A model generated the notes under the pieces. The model saw nothing but the letters and a program-made list of their open reading frames with translations, was not told the DNA's origin and did no database searches. A stretch of DNA of 64,000 nucleotides from Paraburkholderia lycopersici. Its GTDB lineage: Bacteria > Pseudomonadota > Gammaproteobacteria > Burkholderiales > Burkholderiaceae. Each line of letters opens with the position of its first letter. Position 1 is the first letter of the stretch. The stretch is taken from positions 62,001 to 126,000 of the forward strand of contig NZ_FMYQ01000015.1 in the NCBI RefSeq assembly GCF_900096975.1, read 5' to 3'. Position numbers and translations under genes: made by a program. Below are positions 56,506 through 64,000 of this stretch, piece by piece.

Positions 56506-57399
56506 ATGCGTATTTTTCTGACCGGCGCGACCGGCTTCATCGGCTCGGCGCTCGTACCGGAACTCATCGAAGCCGGTCACGAAGTGATCGGCATGACCCG
56601 CTCCGAAACCGGCGCCGTGGCGCTCGCCAGGGCGGGCGCCAAGGTGCATCGCGGTACGCTGGAGGACACGGAGAGCCTGCGCGACGGGGCGGCGCAAGCC
56701 GATGCCGTGATCCACACGGCTTTCGATCACGATTTTTCGCGCTTCGTCGAGAACTGCGAAAAAGACAAACGCGCGATTGCGGCGCTCGGGTCCGCGCTCG
56801 CCGGCTCCGATCGTCCGTTGCTCATCACGTCCGGCACGGGCATCGGCAACGGCCAGCACGGCGAGCCCGCGCGCGAAGACGTCTTCAACGCGAGCCATCC
56901 CAATCCGCGCATTGCGTCCGAACTGGCCGGACAGGCGCTGCTGGAACAAGGTGTCAACGTTGGCGTGGTGCGTTTGCCGCAAGTGCACAACCCGTTCAGG
57001 CAGGGGCTCATTACGCCGCTCGTCGCCATCGCGCGCGAAAAAGGCGTGTGCGCCTACGTGGGCGACGGCCTGAACCGCTGGCCGGCCGGCCACCTCTGCG
57101 ACGTCGTCCGCCTGTACCGGCTCGCCGTGGAAAAAGGGGAACGGGGCGCGCGCTACAACGCGGTCGGCGAGGAAGGCGTGAGCAGCCGCGAAATCGCCGA
57201 AGCGCTTGGCCGCGGCCTGAACCTGCCCGTCGTTTCGATCGCCCCGGAGAAAGCGGCGGCGCATTTCGGATGGATGGGCATGTTCGTCGGCATGGACATG
57301 CCCGCTTCGAGCGCACTCACGCAGGCGCGCCTGGGGTGGCGTCCCACGGGTCCCACGCTCATCGCCGATCTCGACGAGGCGCGTTACGTTCAGGCCTGA
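56506..57399 (+). CDS. SDR family NAD(P)-dependent epimerase/oxidoreductase
   Basis: A 297-residue extended-SDR protein. The nucleotide motif GATGFIG is at residues 6-12 (MRIFLTGATGFIG). The central ITSGTG replaces the usual SSxxVYG, and no standard YxxxK is evident (the expected spot reads NPRIASELAGQA), so it is an atypical SDR. AGGAGAG precedes the ATG. Substrate unknown; control by the divergent MmyB-like regulator is inferred. Confidence 0.85.
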   Translation: MRIFLTGATGFIGSALVPELIEAGHEVIGMTRSETGAVALARAGAKVHRGTLEDTESLRDGAAQADAVIHTAFDHDFSRFVENCEKDKRAIAALGSALAGSDRPLLITSGTGIGNGQHGEPAREDVFNASHPNPRIASELAGQALLEQGVNVGVVRLPQVHNPFRQGLITPLVAIAREKGVCAYVGDGLNRWPAGHLCDVVRLYRLAVEKGERGARYNAVGEEGVSSREIAEALGRGLNLPVVSIAPEKAAAHFGWMGMFVGMDMPASSALTQARLGWRPTGPTLIADLDEARYVQA

Positions 57400-57824
57400 C
57401 CGCGAGGCCGAACCGCGTCGCTGGCCCGCAATCTCCCGAGTACTCCTTAATTTCTGGGCGACGGCATGGCCGGTGTTCGCCGCGGCGCCACGAGAAATGC
57501 CCCGGCACTCGCGTGCCGGGGCGAAACGCTTGCCACGCTACAGGCAATAAGAGCCGCAAGCTCTGCGGGTTTAGGTGATGATCCGGGCACTCGCGCAGTA
57601 ATCCCGGCGCATCCCGGGAGAACAGTCCCGGCCTTCGATGCGCGCTGACCGCAATGATCCGCCCCTGCGAACGCGCCGTACAGAAGCAGTCGGCGAAAAA
57701 AACAGCGCAGCAGATCGCTTCCCAAGTCCGGCCATCCATACGAAAATCGAACGGCCTCGCCACCCCACGCGGCGTTGCGCGGCATTCCGCACATTTCACG
57801 AGATCATTCGAAGAACGAAAGCGC
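57400..57824. other. Structured intergenic region between SDR and MocR genes
   Basis: About 425 bases with no gene I can support. Several GC-rich inverted repeats occur, the strongest at 57499-57522. The MocR gene start at 57825 has only a weak ribosome site and an open frame extending 57 codons into this region. Confidence 0.5.
57499..57522. terminator. Strong hairpin, candidate terminator or RNA element
   Basis: Two perfectly complementary 10-base arms (GCCCCGGCAC and GTGCCGGGGC) around a TCGC loop. On the minus strand it is followed by ATTTCT, a weak T-tract; on the plus strand no T-tract follows. It may end the SDR transcript or be part of a small RNA. Confidence 0.45.
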
Positions 57825-59267
57825 ATGACACGCTACGAACGCCTGGCGCAGAGCATGGCCGCCGAAATCCGCTCGGGCAACCTGGCATCCGGGTCGCGCA
57901 TGCCCTCGCTGCGGCAGATCATCGCCCAGCACAGCGTGAGCCAGTCCACGGCCGCGCGCGCTTACTATCTGCTCGAACAGTGGGGGCTCGTGCGTGCCGA
58001 AGAGCGCTCCGGCTACTACGTCGCCCCGCTCGCGAAGCCAACCCGGGCCACCGCGCGCGCAACGACGGGCGAAACCGCCACGGTCGACATCAGCGAACTG
58101 GTGTTCTCCGTGCTCGATGCCGCCAAGCGGCCCGGCATCGTGCCGCTTGGTTCCGCCTTTCCCTCGCCGTTGCTGTTTCCGCTCTCGCGCCTTGCGAAAT
58201 CGCTCGGGCAGGCCGCGCGCAGCGTGAGCCCGTGGAGCACGGTCGTCGATCTGCCGCCCGGCAACGAGAACCTGCGGCGGCAGATCGCGCTGCGCTACAT
58301 GCGCGTGGGCATCTCGCAGCCGGCCGAGGACATCGTCGTCACCAACGGCGCACTCGAAGCGCTGAATCTTTGCCTGATGGCGGTCACGCAGCCCGGCGAC
58401 ATCGTTGCCGTCGAGTCGCCCGGTTTCTACGCTGCGCTGCAGGCGATCGAGCGCCTCGGCCTGAGAGCCGTCGAGATTCCCGTCGATACCGCCACGGGGC
58501 TCGACCTCGACGCGCTGGCCGCGGCGCTGGAAAAGCACCCCATCCGCGCCTGCTGGTTCATGACGAATTTCCAGAACCCCACCGGCGTGACGCTGTCGGC
58601 GCAGAAAAAGCAGGCGCTTGTCGAACTGCTCGCGAAACACGACGTCCCCCTCATCGAAGACGACGTGTATGGCGAGCTGCACTACGCGCCGAACTATCCG
58701 CCGCCGGCCATGGCCTTCGACCGGCGCGGCCTCGTCATGCACTGCAGTTCGTTTTCGAAGAACCTCGCGCCGGGCTATCGCATCGGCTGGGCGAGCGCCG
58801 GGCGCTTCGCCGGGCGCGTGCAGCGCCTCAAGCTCATGACGACCATCTCGGCGAGCATTCCCGTGCAGGCCGGCATTGCCGACTATCTGGAGCACGGCGG
58901 CTACGAGCGTCACCTGAAGCAGATCCGCCTCGCCATGCAAAGCCAGCGCGACGCGATGATCGAAGCCATCGGCCGCTGGCTGCCCGAAGGCACCCAATGC
59001 ACGCGCCCCGAAGGCGGCTACTTTCTCTGGCTCATGTTCCGCGAGCCGATCGACGCCATGGCGCTGCATCGTCTCGCCATCGAGCGCGGCATCAGCGTGG
59101 CGCCCGGTCCGCTCTTTTCCGCGTCGCACGCATTCGAGAACTGCATCCGGCTGAACTACGGTCACCCGTGGTCGCCTCGCATCGACGAAGCGATCCGCAC
59201 GCTCGCCGAACTGCTCGCGCATCCCGACGTGCGCGCGCGGTCCCGAGCGAGGCGCGCGCGGCCTTGA
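57825..59267 (+). CDS. MocR-type regulator (GntR HTH + class I aminotransferase)
   Basis: A 480-residue fusion. The GntR winged helix is at about 1-72 (YERLAQSMAAEIRSGNLASGSRMPSLRQ). The aminotransferase-like domain spans about 95-470, with the PLP lysine Lys312 in SSFSKNLAPGYRIGW and the segments TNFQNPTGVTLS and EDDVYGEL. Many MocR proteins sense PLP, GABA or amino acids and act on a nearby divergent gene; here the neighbour is the convergent PhyH-type gene. The Met at 57825 fits the GntR start. Confidence 0.9.
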   Translation: MTRYERLAQSMAAEIRSGNLASGSRMPSLRQIIAQHSVSQSTAARAYYLLEQWGLVRAEERSGYYVAPLAKPTRATARATTGETATVDISELVFSVLDAAKRPGIVPLGSAFPSPLLFPLSRLAKSLGQAARSVSPWSTVVDLPPGNENLRRQIALRYMRVGISQPAEDIVVTNGALEALNLCLMAVTQPGDIVAVESPGFYAALQAIERLGLRAVEIPVDTATGLDLDALAAALEKHPIRACWFMTNFQNPTGVTLSAQKKQALVELLAKHDVPLIEDDVYGELHYAPNYPPPAMAFDRRGLVMHCSSFSKNLAPGYRIGWASAGRFAGRVQRLKLMTTISASIPVQAGIADYLEHGGYERHLKQIRLAMQSQRDAMIEAIGRWLPEGTQCTRPEGGYFLWLMFREPIDAMALHRLAIERGISVAPGPLFSASHAFENCIRLNYGHPWSPRIDEAIRTLAELLAHPDVRARSRARRARP

Positions 59268-59291
59268 ACTGCCCGCAATGGCGCGACGCGA

Positions 59292-60494
59292 TCATCGCGC
59301 CGCGTTTGCCGGGTCGCGGCGCGCGCTCTGTGCGCTCAACGCGGCGGCGAATCTGCCCGGCTCCCATCCTTCGCGAAGCGCGCGCTGCACGAGCGCCTGC
59401 TGGCTTTCCGGCGCAAGGCCACCGACGGGCGGATCGCGGTCGAGATTCGTGGGAAACGGATAGCCCTCGGCACACGCCGCAATGGCGGCGAAGGCGGCGG
59501 CCTCGCCGATCCGGCCATTCGCACGCCGCTCGCGCAACACGGGATAGATCGCTTTGCACATGCTCGCGCGATCGAGCGATTCCATCGCGCGGCCCATCGC
59601 CGACGAAACCTGCAGCAGGTTCGCCATACGCCGCACGTCGGCCGTGCGGTTCGCGCCCGCCGCATGAAAAAGCGCGGGGTTGAAAAATACGGCGTCGCCC
59701 CTGGCAAGCGGCAACTGCACGCAATGCGCTTCGAAGTACTCACGAAAATCGTTGCGCCGCCAGGCCAGATATCCCTCGGCATATCGTTGCGAGTACGGCA
59801 AGAGCCTGGTGGGTCCGCTTTCGACTGGCATGTCGCTATGCGCCACCGCGCCCTGAAGCGTGAGACAGGCGGACAGGCGATGCACGTGCGCCGGAAAGCG
59901 CTGCGCCGCCGCGATCGTCTGGAATCCCAGGTGATAATCCCGATGCGCCTGCTGTGCCTCGCCGCCTGGGCGCACCACGTTGACCTGCGAGGTCATCTGA
60001 TAGCACGGACCGAGCCACGCTTCGCACACGGCCATGAGCGGCAGGTTCGCGAAGTAGTCGACGAATACGGCCGGCGCCTCGAGGCAAAGCTTCTGTTGCG
60101 CGTTCCAGATGCGGTCGTTCGCGCCGGCCTTCGCAAAGTGATCCGCTGCGCGCGAACCTTGCTCCCGCTCGGCGCGGATGATGGCTTCGAACACGGCGGT
60201 CGCCGCGTCGACCGGCTGCGTGTCGGCGTAGGCGCGCGCGAGCACCAGCACGCCCGCGCCGTCGCGCAGCACGTGCGCCCACTCCGCCTGCAATTGCGCG
60301 CGGCACGGCGCGTCGTGAAGCGCGCCTTCGAGCACGCGGCAGTCGTATACGGGAATGCCCTGTTTCACGTCCGACGCGAAGCGCAACGGACTGCCGTCGT
60401 CGTGCAACTGGTTCACGAACGCGTCGAGCGAGCACTCGCTCTCGACATACCATTGCCGGCCCGATTGCGCCGCGCGGACCTCGTGCTGATTCAT
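59292..60494 (-). CDS. Phytanoyl-CoA dioxygenase (PhyH) family protein
   Basis: A 400-residue Fe(II)/2-oxoglutarate oxygenase family protein. The metal triad is visible as His184-x-Asp186 (AHRDYH) and His277 (FHAAGANRT), with Arg283 as the probable 2-oxoglutarate ligand. It would hydroxylate a small organic substrate that cannot be named from sequence. GGAGG precedes the ATG. It is divergent from a LacI regulator, which is its likely controller. Confidence 0.85.
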   Translation of the reverse strand: MNQHEVRAAQSGRQWYVESECSLDAFVNQLHDDGSPLRFASDVKQGIPVYDCRVLEGALHDAPCRAQLQAEWAHVLRDGAGVLVLARAYADTQPVDAATAVFEAIIRAEREQGSRAADHFAKAGANDRIWNAQQKLCLEAPAVFVDYFANLPLMAVCEAWLGPCYQMTSQVNVVRPGGEAQQAHRDYHLGFQTIAAAQRFPAHVHRLSACLTLQGAVAHSDMPVESGPTRLLPYSQRYAEGYLAWRRNDFREYFEAHCVQLPLARGDAVFFNPALFHAAGANRTADVRRMANLLQVSSAMGRAMESLDRASMCKAIYPVLRERRANGRIGEAAAFAAIAACAEGYPFPTNLDRDPPVGGLAPESQQALVQRALREGWEPGRFAAALSAQSARRDPANAAR

Positions 60495-60586
60495 GTGTCG
60501 GCCTCCGTTTTCGATCAAGGATAGCGTCGGCAGCCGTCGCCGGGATACCATGAAAACCATCAAAAACACATCAAGACGGCGGCGGC

Positions 60587-61627
60587 ATGGCTCATCGCTT
60601 TCTGGTCAAGGAGATTGCACTTCAGGCTGGGCTCGGCGTCGCGACGGTCGATCGCGTGCTGAACGGCCGTGCGCACGTTCGCGAACATACGAAGCGGCGC
60701 GTCGAGCAGGCCATCGAAGAGCTCGAAAAGCAGGCGTTCCAGCTCGCGACGGCCGGGCGCAAGCTCATGATCGACGTCGTCGTGGAAGCCCCGGCCCGCT
60801 TTGCCGACGAGATCCGCAACGCCCTCGAAGCGGAATTGCCCGCGCTGCATCCGGCCGTGTTCCGCCCGCGCTTCGTGATGCGCGAAACAATGACGACGGC
60901 CGAGGTCGTCGAAACGCTGGCGGCCATTGGACGCCGCGGCAGCCACGGCGTATTGCTCAAGGCGCGCGACGTGCCCGAGATCGCCGGAGCCATTGCCGGG
61001 CTGAAACGCCGCGATATTCCCGTGATTGCGATCTTCACCGACGTCCCGCGGTCCGGACGCATCGCCTACGCCGGGCTCGACAATCGCGTGGCGGGCGCCA
61101 CTGCCGCCTACCTCATCGGCCAGTGGCTGGGCGCTCATGCGGCCAACGTACTGATTACCATGAGCGACGAACGCTTCCGGGGCGAGGAGGAGCGCGAAAT
61201 CAGCTTCCGGCGCGCGCTACGCGCCTGCTATCCGCAACTCGCGCTCATCGATGCGAGCGGTGGGCATGGACTCGATTCGCAAACCGAAGCGCGGGTGCGC
61301 AACGTGCTCGCCGCGCACGGAGAGATCGGCGCCGTGTATTCGATGGGCGGCGGCAACACCGCGATTCTTCGCGCGCTCGAAACGCAAGGGCAGGCGCCGC
61401 GCTGCTTCATCGGGCACGATCTGGACCGCGACAACGTCGCGTTGCTGCGCGCGGGCAAGGTGCAGGCGATTCTTCACCACGACCTGCGCCAGGACATGCG
61501 TTCGGCGTGCCAGCATCTCATGCACTTTCACAAGCTGCTGCCGGAAACGGCCATCGTGCCCTCGTCGGCCATCGTCGTCGTGACGCCTGAAAACATTCCG
61601 GAGCCCATAGCCAGCCGCTTTCGCTGA
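60587..61627 (+). CDS. LacI-family transcription regulator
   Basis: A 346-residue regulator. The N-terminal helix-turn-helix and hinge (VKEIALQAGLGVATVDRVLNGRAHV to about residue 60) are LacI type, and the rest is a periplasmic-binding-protein fold with an unusually long first-strand region (LMIDVVVEAPARF), like regulators of sugar or polyol uptake. It is divergent from the PhyH-type gene with a 92-base gap. The ligand is unknown. Confidence 0.92.
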   Translation: MAHRFLVKEIALQAGLGVATVDRVLNGRAHVREHTKRRVEQAIEELEKQAFQLATAGRKLMIDVVVEAPARFADEIRNALEAELPALHPAVFRPRFVMRETMTTAEVVETLAAIGRRGSHGVLLKARDVPEIAGAIAGLKRRDIPVIAIFTDVPRSGRIAYAGLDNRVAGATAAYLIGQWLGAHAANVLITMSDERFRGEEEREISFRRALRACYPQLALIDASGGHGLDSQTEARVRNVLAAHGEIGAVYSMGGGNTAILRALETQGQAPRCFIGHDLDRDNVALLRAGKVQAILHHDLRQDMRSACQHLMHFHKLLPETAIVPSSAIVVVTPENIPEPIASRFR

Positions 61628-61639
61628 GTCGGACGCGGC

Positions 61640-62581
61640 TCATGCGAGCGGGAAACCGTCCTTGAACGTTTGCCGCAGGAATTCCGTAAAGCGCTTGACC
61701 GCGCGCGGCACCTGGGCGCCATACGGCCGCACGACGTGCAATTGCGAAGCGAACGCGCCCACGGGACGCCAGTTGGGCAGCAGAACCACGAGCTTGCCCG
61801 CCAGCAGCGCCGCCTGCGCGCTGAAATCCGGCAACAGCGCGATGCCGAGATGTTCGAGCGCGGCGTCGCGCAGCGCCTCGCTGTTGTTCGCCGAGAACGG
61901 GCCGTTCACGGTGACGGTTTCGCGCGCGCCATCCGCGCGGCGGCCCGTCTTTTCGAACGACCACACGCCCGCCCCCAGCGTGCGCGGATAAAACAGGCAA
62001 TCGTGCTGCGCGAGGTCGGCGGGCGTTTGCGGCGTGCCGCGCTGCTTGAGGTAAGCCCGCGTCGCGACGATCACGGAACGCGTGTCGCAGAGCTTCCAGG
62101 CCACGTGCGTTTCCGGCACTTGCGCGCTATGGCGAATCGCGAGATCGAAACCCTCGCTGGCTATCGAACTGAGCCGGTCGGAAAGCTCGAGTTGCACGCG
62201 CACTTCGGGATGGGCCCGCGAAAACTGCGCAAGACGCGGCACGAGCTGCTGGCGCGCGAACGCGACGGGCGCCGTCACGCGCACCGTGCCGCTCGCGACA
62301 TCGGCCATTTCGCGCACGCTCGCGAAGCTTGCGGCAATGTTGTCGAACTCCGCGCGCGTGTCTTCCACGAGTCGCCGGCCGGCTTCCGTGAAACGCACGC
62401 TGCGCGTGGTGCGCTGCACCAGCGGCACACCCGCCACGCGCTCCAGCTCGGCGATGCGCTGGCTCATGGCCGCCTTGCTCACGCCCAGGCGCGCCGCCGC
62501 TGCCGTATAGCTGCCTTGGGCGGCCAGCACGTTCAGCCAGTGCAAATGCGTCCAGAGCGCTTCGACCCGTTGCGTATCCAT
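61640..62581 (-). CDS. LysR-family transcription regulator
   Basis: A 313-residue LysR regulator. The winged HTH is at about 8-65 (VLAAQGSYTAAAARLGVSKAAMSQRIAELE), and the effector domain covers about 95-300 (RVTAPVAFARQQLVPRLAQF). It is divergent from the mmsA-like gene with a 184-base gap, and convergent with the LacI gene. Control of the valine/methylmalonate-semialdehyde pathway gene is inferred from position. Confidence 0.92.
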   Translation of the reverse strand: MDTQRVEALWTHLHWLNVLAAQGSYTAAAARLGVSKAAMSQRIAELERVAGVPLVQRTTRSVRFTEAGRRLVEDTRAEFDNIAASFASVREMADVASGTVRVTAPVAFARQQLVPRLAQFSRAHPEVRVQLELSDRLSSIASEGFDLAIRHSAQVPETHVAWKLCDTRSVIVATRAYLKQRGTPQTPADLAQHDCLFYPRTLGAGVWSFEKTGRRADGARETVTVNGPFSANNSEALRDAALEHLGIALLPDFSAQAALLAGKLVVLLPNWRPVGAFASQLHVVRPYGAQVPRAVKRFTEFLRQTFKDGFPLA

Positions 62582-62765
62582 CGATGAAAATTCCGCGTCT
62601 ATCCGTGATTTCCGACATTCATACTAGCATGGCGCGATCGCATCTTTCATCGTCTGTGCCATGGATTGTTCACGGTGGAAAACAATCAATTCAGCGCCAT
62701 AACCTTTTCGGGTCCACGCCAGCTTCGTAAACTGGCGTCACGCACCCACCCGACGAGGAGATGAC

Positions 62766-64000
62766 ATGCAGGCCTATACCGATTCCGCAGACGTAGTCCA
62801 CTTCATTGGCGGCAACACCGGGCGCGGCGCGGGCGACCGTACGCAAGCGGTCTTCAATCCCGCGACCGGCGCCCCCGCCCGCCGCCTCGTGCTCGGCGAA
62901 GCCGCCGACGTGGACGCCGCCGTGGCGAGCGCGAAAGCCGCGTTCCCGGCCTGGCGCGATACGCCGCCCATCCGCCGCGCGCGCGTCCTGCTGCGCTTTC
63001 TCGAACTGATGAACCATCACAAGGACGAACTCGCGGCCATCATCACGGCCGAGCACGGCAAGGTGTTCGCCGATGCCCAGGGCGAAGTGGCGCGCGGCAT
63101 CGACGTGATCGAATTCGCGTGCGGCATTCCGCAACTGCTCAAGGGCGATTACACCGAGCAGGTTTCCACGGGCATGGACAACTGGACCGTGCGCCAGCCG
63201 CTCGGCGTGGTCGCCGGCATCACGCCGTTCAATTTCCCCGCCATGGTGCCTTGCTGGATGTTTCCGGTCGCGCTCGCAGCGGGCTGCACGTTCGTCCTCA
63301 AGCCTAGCGAGCGCGATCCTTCGGCTTCGCTTTTCATGGCGCGCCTGCTCAAGGAAGCCGGCTTGCCCGACGGCGTGTTCAACGTCGTGCAGGGCGACAA
63401 GGTCGTGGTCGATGCCCTCCTCGCGCACCGCGACGTGAAGGCCGTGAGCTTCGTGGGCTCCACGCCGATCGCGAACTACATCTACGAGACCGGCGCGAAG
63501 CACGGCAAGCGCGTGCAGGCGCTCGGCGGCGCGAAGAACCACATGGTCGTGATGCCCGACGCCGACCTCGACCAGGCCGTGGATGCGCTGATCGGCGCCG
63601 GCTACGGTTCGGCGGGCGAGCGCTGCATGGCTATCTCGGTGGCGGTGCTGGTGGGCGACGTGGCCGACAAGATCGTGCCGCGCCTCGCCGAACGTGCGCG
63701 TGCGCTCAAGGTGAAGAACGGCATGGAAGCCGACGCGGAAATGGGCCCGGTCGTCACGCGCCAGGCGCTGGAGCGCATCGAGGGCTATATCGCGGCGGGC
63801 GCGGAGGAAGGCGCGACGCTCGTGGTCGACGGACGCGGCCTCAAGGTGCCAGGCTTCGAAGACGGCTTCTTCACCGGCGGCACGCTGTTCGACCACGTCA
63901 CGCCTGACATGCGCATCTATCAAGAAGAGATCTTTGGGCCGGTGCTTGCCTGCGTACGCGTGAAGGACTTTTCGGAAGCCGTGCAACTGATCAACGACCA
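62766..64000 (+). CDS. mmsA: Methylmalonate-semialdehyde dehydrogenase (CoA-acylating), 3' end outside window
   Basis: The first 411 residues of an aldehyde dehydrogenase of the MmsA type, which turns (methyl)malonate semialdehyde into propionyl- or acetyl-CoA in valine and inositol breakdown. Visible motifs are [33 protein letters not shown], and the catalytic Cys287 in [11 protein letters not shown], which is the MmsA-specific variant of the ALDH Cys motif. The ATG at 62766 has GAGGAG nine bases upstream; an out-of-frame ATG at 62761 is ignored. The gene runs off the right edge. Confidence 0.92.
   Translation, partial: MQAYTDSADVVHFIGGNTGRGAGDRTQAVFNPATGAPARRLVLGEAADVDAAVASAKAAFPAWRDTPPIRRARVLLRFLELMNHHKDELAAIITAEHGKVFADAQGEVARGIDVIEFACGIPQLLKGDYTEQVSTGMDNWTVRQPLGVVAGITPFNFPAMVPCWMFPVALAAGCTFVLKPSERDPSASLFMARLLKEAGLPDGVFNVVQGDKVVVDALLAHRDVKAVSFVGSTPIANYIYETGAKHGKRVQALGGAKNHMVVMPDADLDQAVDALIGAGYGSAGERCMAISVAVLVGDVADKIVPRLAERARALKVKNGMEADAEMGPVVTRQALERIEGYIAAGAEEGATLVVDGRGLKVPGFEDGFFTGGTLFDHVTPDMRIYQEEIFGPVLACVRVKDFSEAVQLIND

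Overview
The window is about 64 kb of high-GC DNA. It looks like a chromosome or large replicon of a Burkholderia/Paraburkholderia-type betaproteobacterium. The reasons are the codon use, tight operons with ATGA overlaps, a second 'N-type' F-ATPase operon, a form I CO dehydrogenase cluster next to an RcoM-type heme regulator (as in Paraburkholderia xenovorans), and many small stress genes typical of that group. No rRNA, tRNA, CRISPR array or insertion sequence was seen.

Region 1 (1-10.7 kb) looks like a low-oxygen or energy-stress island. It has the end of an ABC-2 permease, a triple-BON protein, a flavodoxin-fold quinone reductase, a complete N-ATPase operon in the order atpDCQRBEFAG (minus strand) led by a phasin and a possible 23-codon linker ORF, a universal stress protein and a small secreted protein. 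FNR/Anr-like boxes (TTGAT-N4-ATCAA or close) lie 70-105 bases upstream of several of these genes. A CPA1 Na+/H+ antiporter follows (11.0-12.6 kb).

Region 2 (12.6-27.4 kb) is a type VI secretion cluster behind an AT-rich leader: tssH, tssB, tssC, hcp, tssJ, tssK, tssL, tssM and a second tssL. tssA, tssE, tssF, tssG, vgrG and PAAR genes are absent, so the baseplate and spike must come from elsewhere or be missing. Next come a sulfite/nitrite reductase hemoprotein with its DUF934 partner and a tyrosine recombinase.

Region 3 (31.9-41.3 kb) is a CO-oxidation locus on the minus strand: coxM-coxS-coxL-coxG-coxD-coxE-XdhC/YHS fusion-MobA-like. CoxL carries the form I active-site loop AYRCSFR. Divergent from coxM is rcoM, with His74, Cys94 and Met104 at the known heme-ligand positions. 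A perfect 15-base palindrome sits just upstream of coxM.

Region 4 (41.4-52.5 kb) repeats the stress theme with a second universal stress protein and a second 216-residue triple-BON protein (both with FNR-like boxes), a cardiolipin synthase, a J-domain protein, a low-affinity iron permease family protein and two divergent hybrid histidine kinases. From 50.5 to 52.2 kb there is a patch of broken small genes: a histidine phosphatase with a one-base frameshift inside its RHxEKP motif, a CBS protein with breaks at both ends, and a 43-residue 'ESFPASD' protein interrupted by an in-frame amber codon.

Region 5 (52.7-64 kb) holds an SsuABC-like sulfonate/taurine ABC transporter, an XRE/MmyB-like regulator divergent from an SDR epimerase, a MocR/GntR-aminotransferase, a PhyH-type dioxygenase divergent from a LacI regulator, and a LysR regulator divergent from a methylmalonate-semialdehyde dehydrogenase gene cut by the window end.
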